Below are positions 5,594-5,759 of a stretch of DNA of 5,759 nucleotides, in pieces. The stretch covers positions 1 to 5,759 of the forward strand of contig JAJXXI010000401.1 in NCBI GenBank assembly GCA_021781185.1, written 5' to 3'. Each line of letters begins with the position of its first letter. Within the stretch, counting starts at the first letter, position 1. The translations under genes and the position numbers were made by a program. The notes below the pieces were generated by a model that worked only from the letters and a program-made list of their open reading frames with translations, was not told where the DNA came from and did not search any database. Source of the stretch: a bacterium. GTDB taxonomy: Bacteria; Verrucomicrobiota; Verrucomicrobiia; Limisphaerales; UBA11358.

Positions 5594-5759
5594 CCGAGGC
5601 CTTCGATAAAATCCAGGCGCTGATCAAGAGCGGCGAGCCGCACGGGACAGTTTGGACCGAAATCCGGCATTGATCCCGGGGCAATGCCAATCGGAAACCG
5701 GCCCGCTTCCCCCGGTTCGACCCGCAAACCCAACTGCTCCATCTCCTGGCCGGCCCGGC
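5590..5759 (+). pseudogene. Unrecognised frame at right edge, interrupted by an in-frame TGA
   Basis: An ATG at 5590 overlaps the SGNH stop (ATGA), a classic coupling arrangement. It encodes MTEAFDKIQALIKSGEPHGT and seven more residues, then hits TGA at 5671-5673. The same frame continues open to the window end (ARFPRFDPQTQLLHLLAG). About four in five codons carry G or C in the third position on both sides of the stop, as expected for one gene broken by a nonsense change, a recoded stop or a sequencing error. Alternatively it is a 27-residue ORF with chance sequence after it. I do not recognise the protein. Confidence 0.3.

Noticed and set aside
5551..5742. Minus-strand frame of 63 codons at the right end
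   Set aside because: It overlaps the 3' end of the SGNH gene, and its third-position GC is lower (about two thirds) than that of the plus frame starting at 5590. No recognisable motif.

Overview
This window probably comes from a Gram-negative bacterium of the Verrucomicrobia or a related PVC lineage, most likely a metagenomic or uncultured genome. Three things point that way. The open frames are moderately GC-rich, with G or C favoured at third positions. There is an exported glycoside hydrolase plus an exported SGNH esterase. There is also a palindromic intergenic repeat whose arms read RQDACATT in one direction and GTGILPV in the other, a pattern I recall from spurious ORFs of Verrucomicrobia and Planctomycetes (memory, not checked). 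The lineage is inference only.

Layout. The left end (1-457, minus strand) holds the N-terminal 152 residues of an LpxL/HtrB-like lipid acyltransferase that runs off the edge. Positions 458-996 carry no convincing gene. They hold a 186-bp MITE-like element at 570-755, with 23-bp terminal inverted repeats (22/23 matching), a perfect 9-bp flanking duplication and a second perfect inverted repeat nested inside. At 1006-1320 a signal peptide opens a short frame that looks like the head and tail of a larger secreted protein with the middle missing. It stops 2 nt before a full-length exported GH2-family glycoside hydrolase (1323-3932).

Downstream on the same strand, a fluoride channel (crcB/fluC, 3990-4394) is followed 1 nt later by a DUF190 (PII-like) gene (4396-4755). 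Next is an SGNH/GDSL hydrolase (about 4811-5593) with a twin-arginine-type leader but no ATG, GTG or TTG start in front of that leader. Its TGA overlaps the ATG of another coding-like frame (ATGA), which meets an in-frame TGA after 27 codons and otherwise stays open to the right edge.

How the genes may work together. The GH2 enzyme and the SGNH hydrolase would act outside the cytoplasm, plausibly on an acylated plant or algal polysaccharide. The crcB-DUF190 pair is a fluoride-export unit between them with no obvious pathway link. The acyltransferase is a divergent outer-membrane lipid gene. I see no single novel system. The best leads are the nested MITE, the GH2 acid/base substitution, the acyltransferase motif substitution and the missing start of the SGNH gene.
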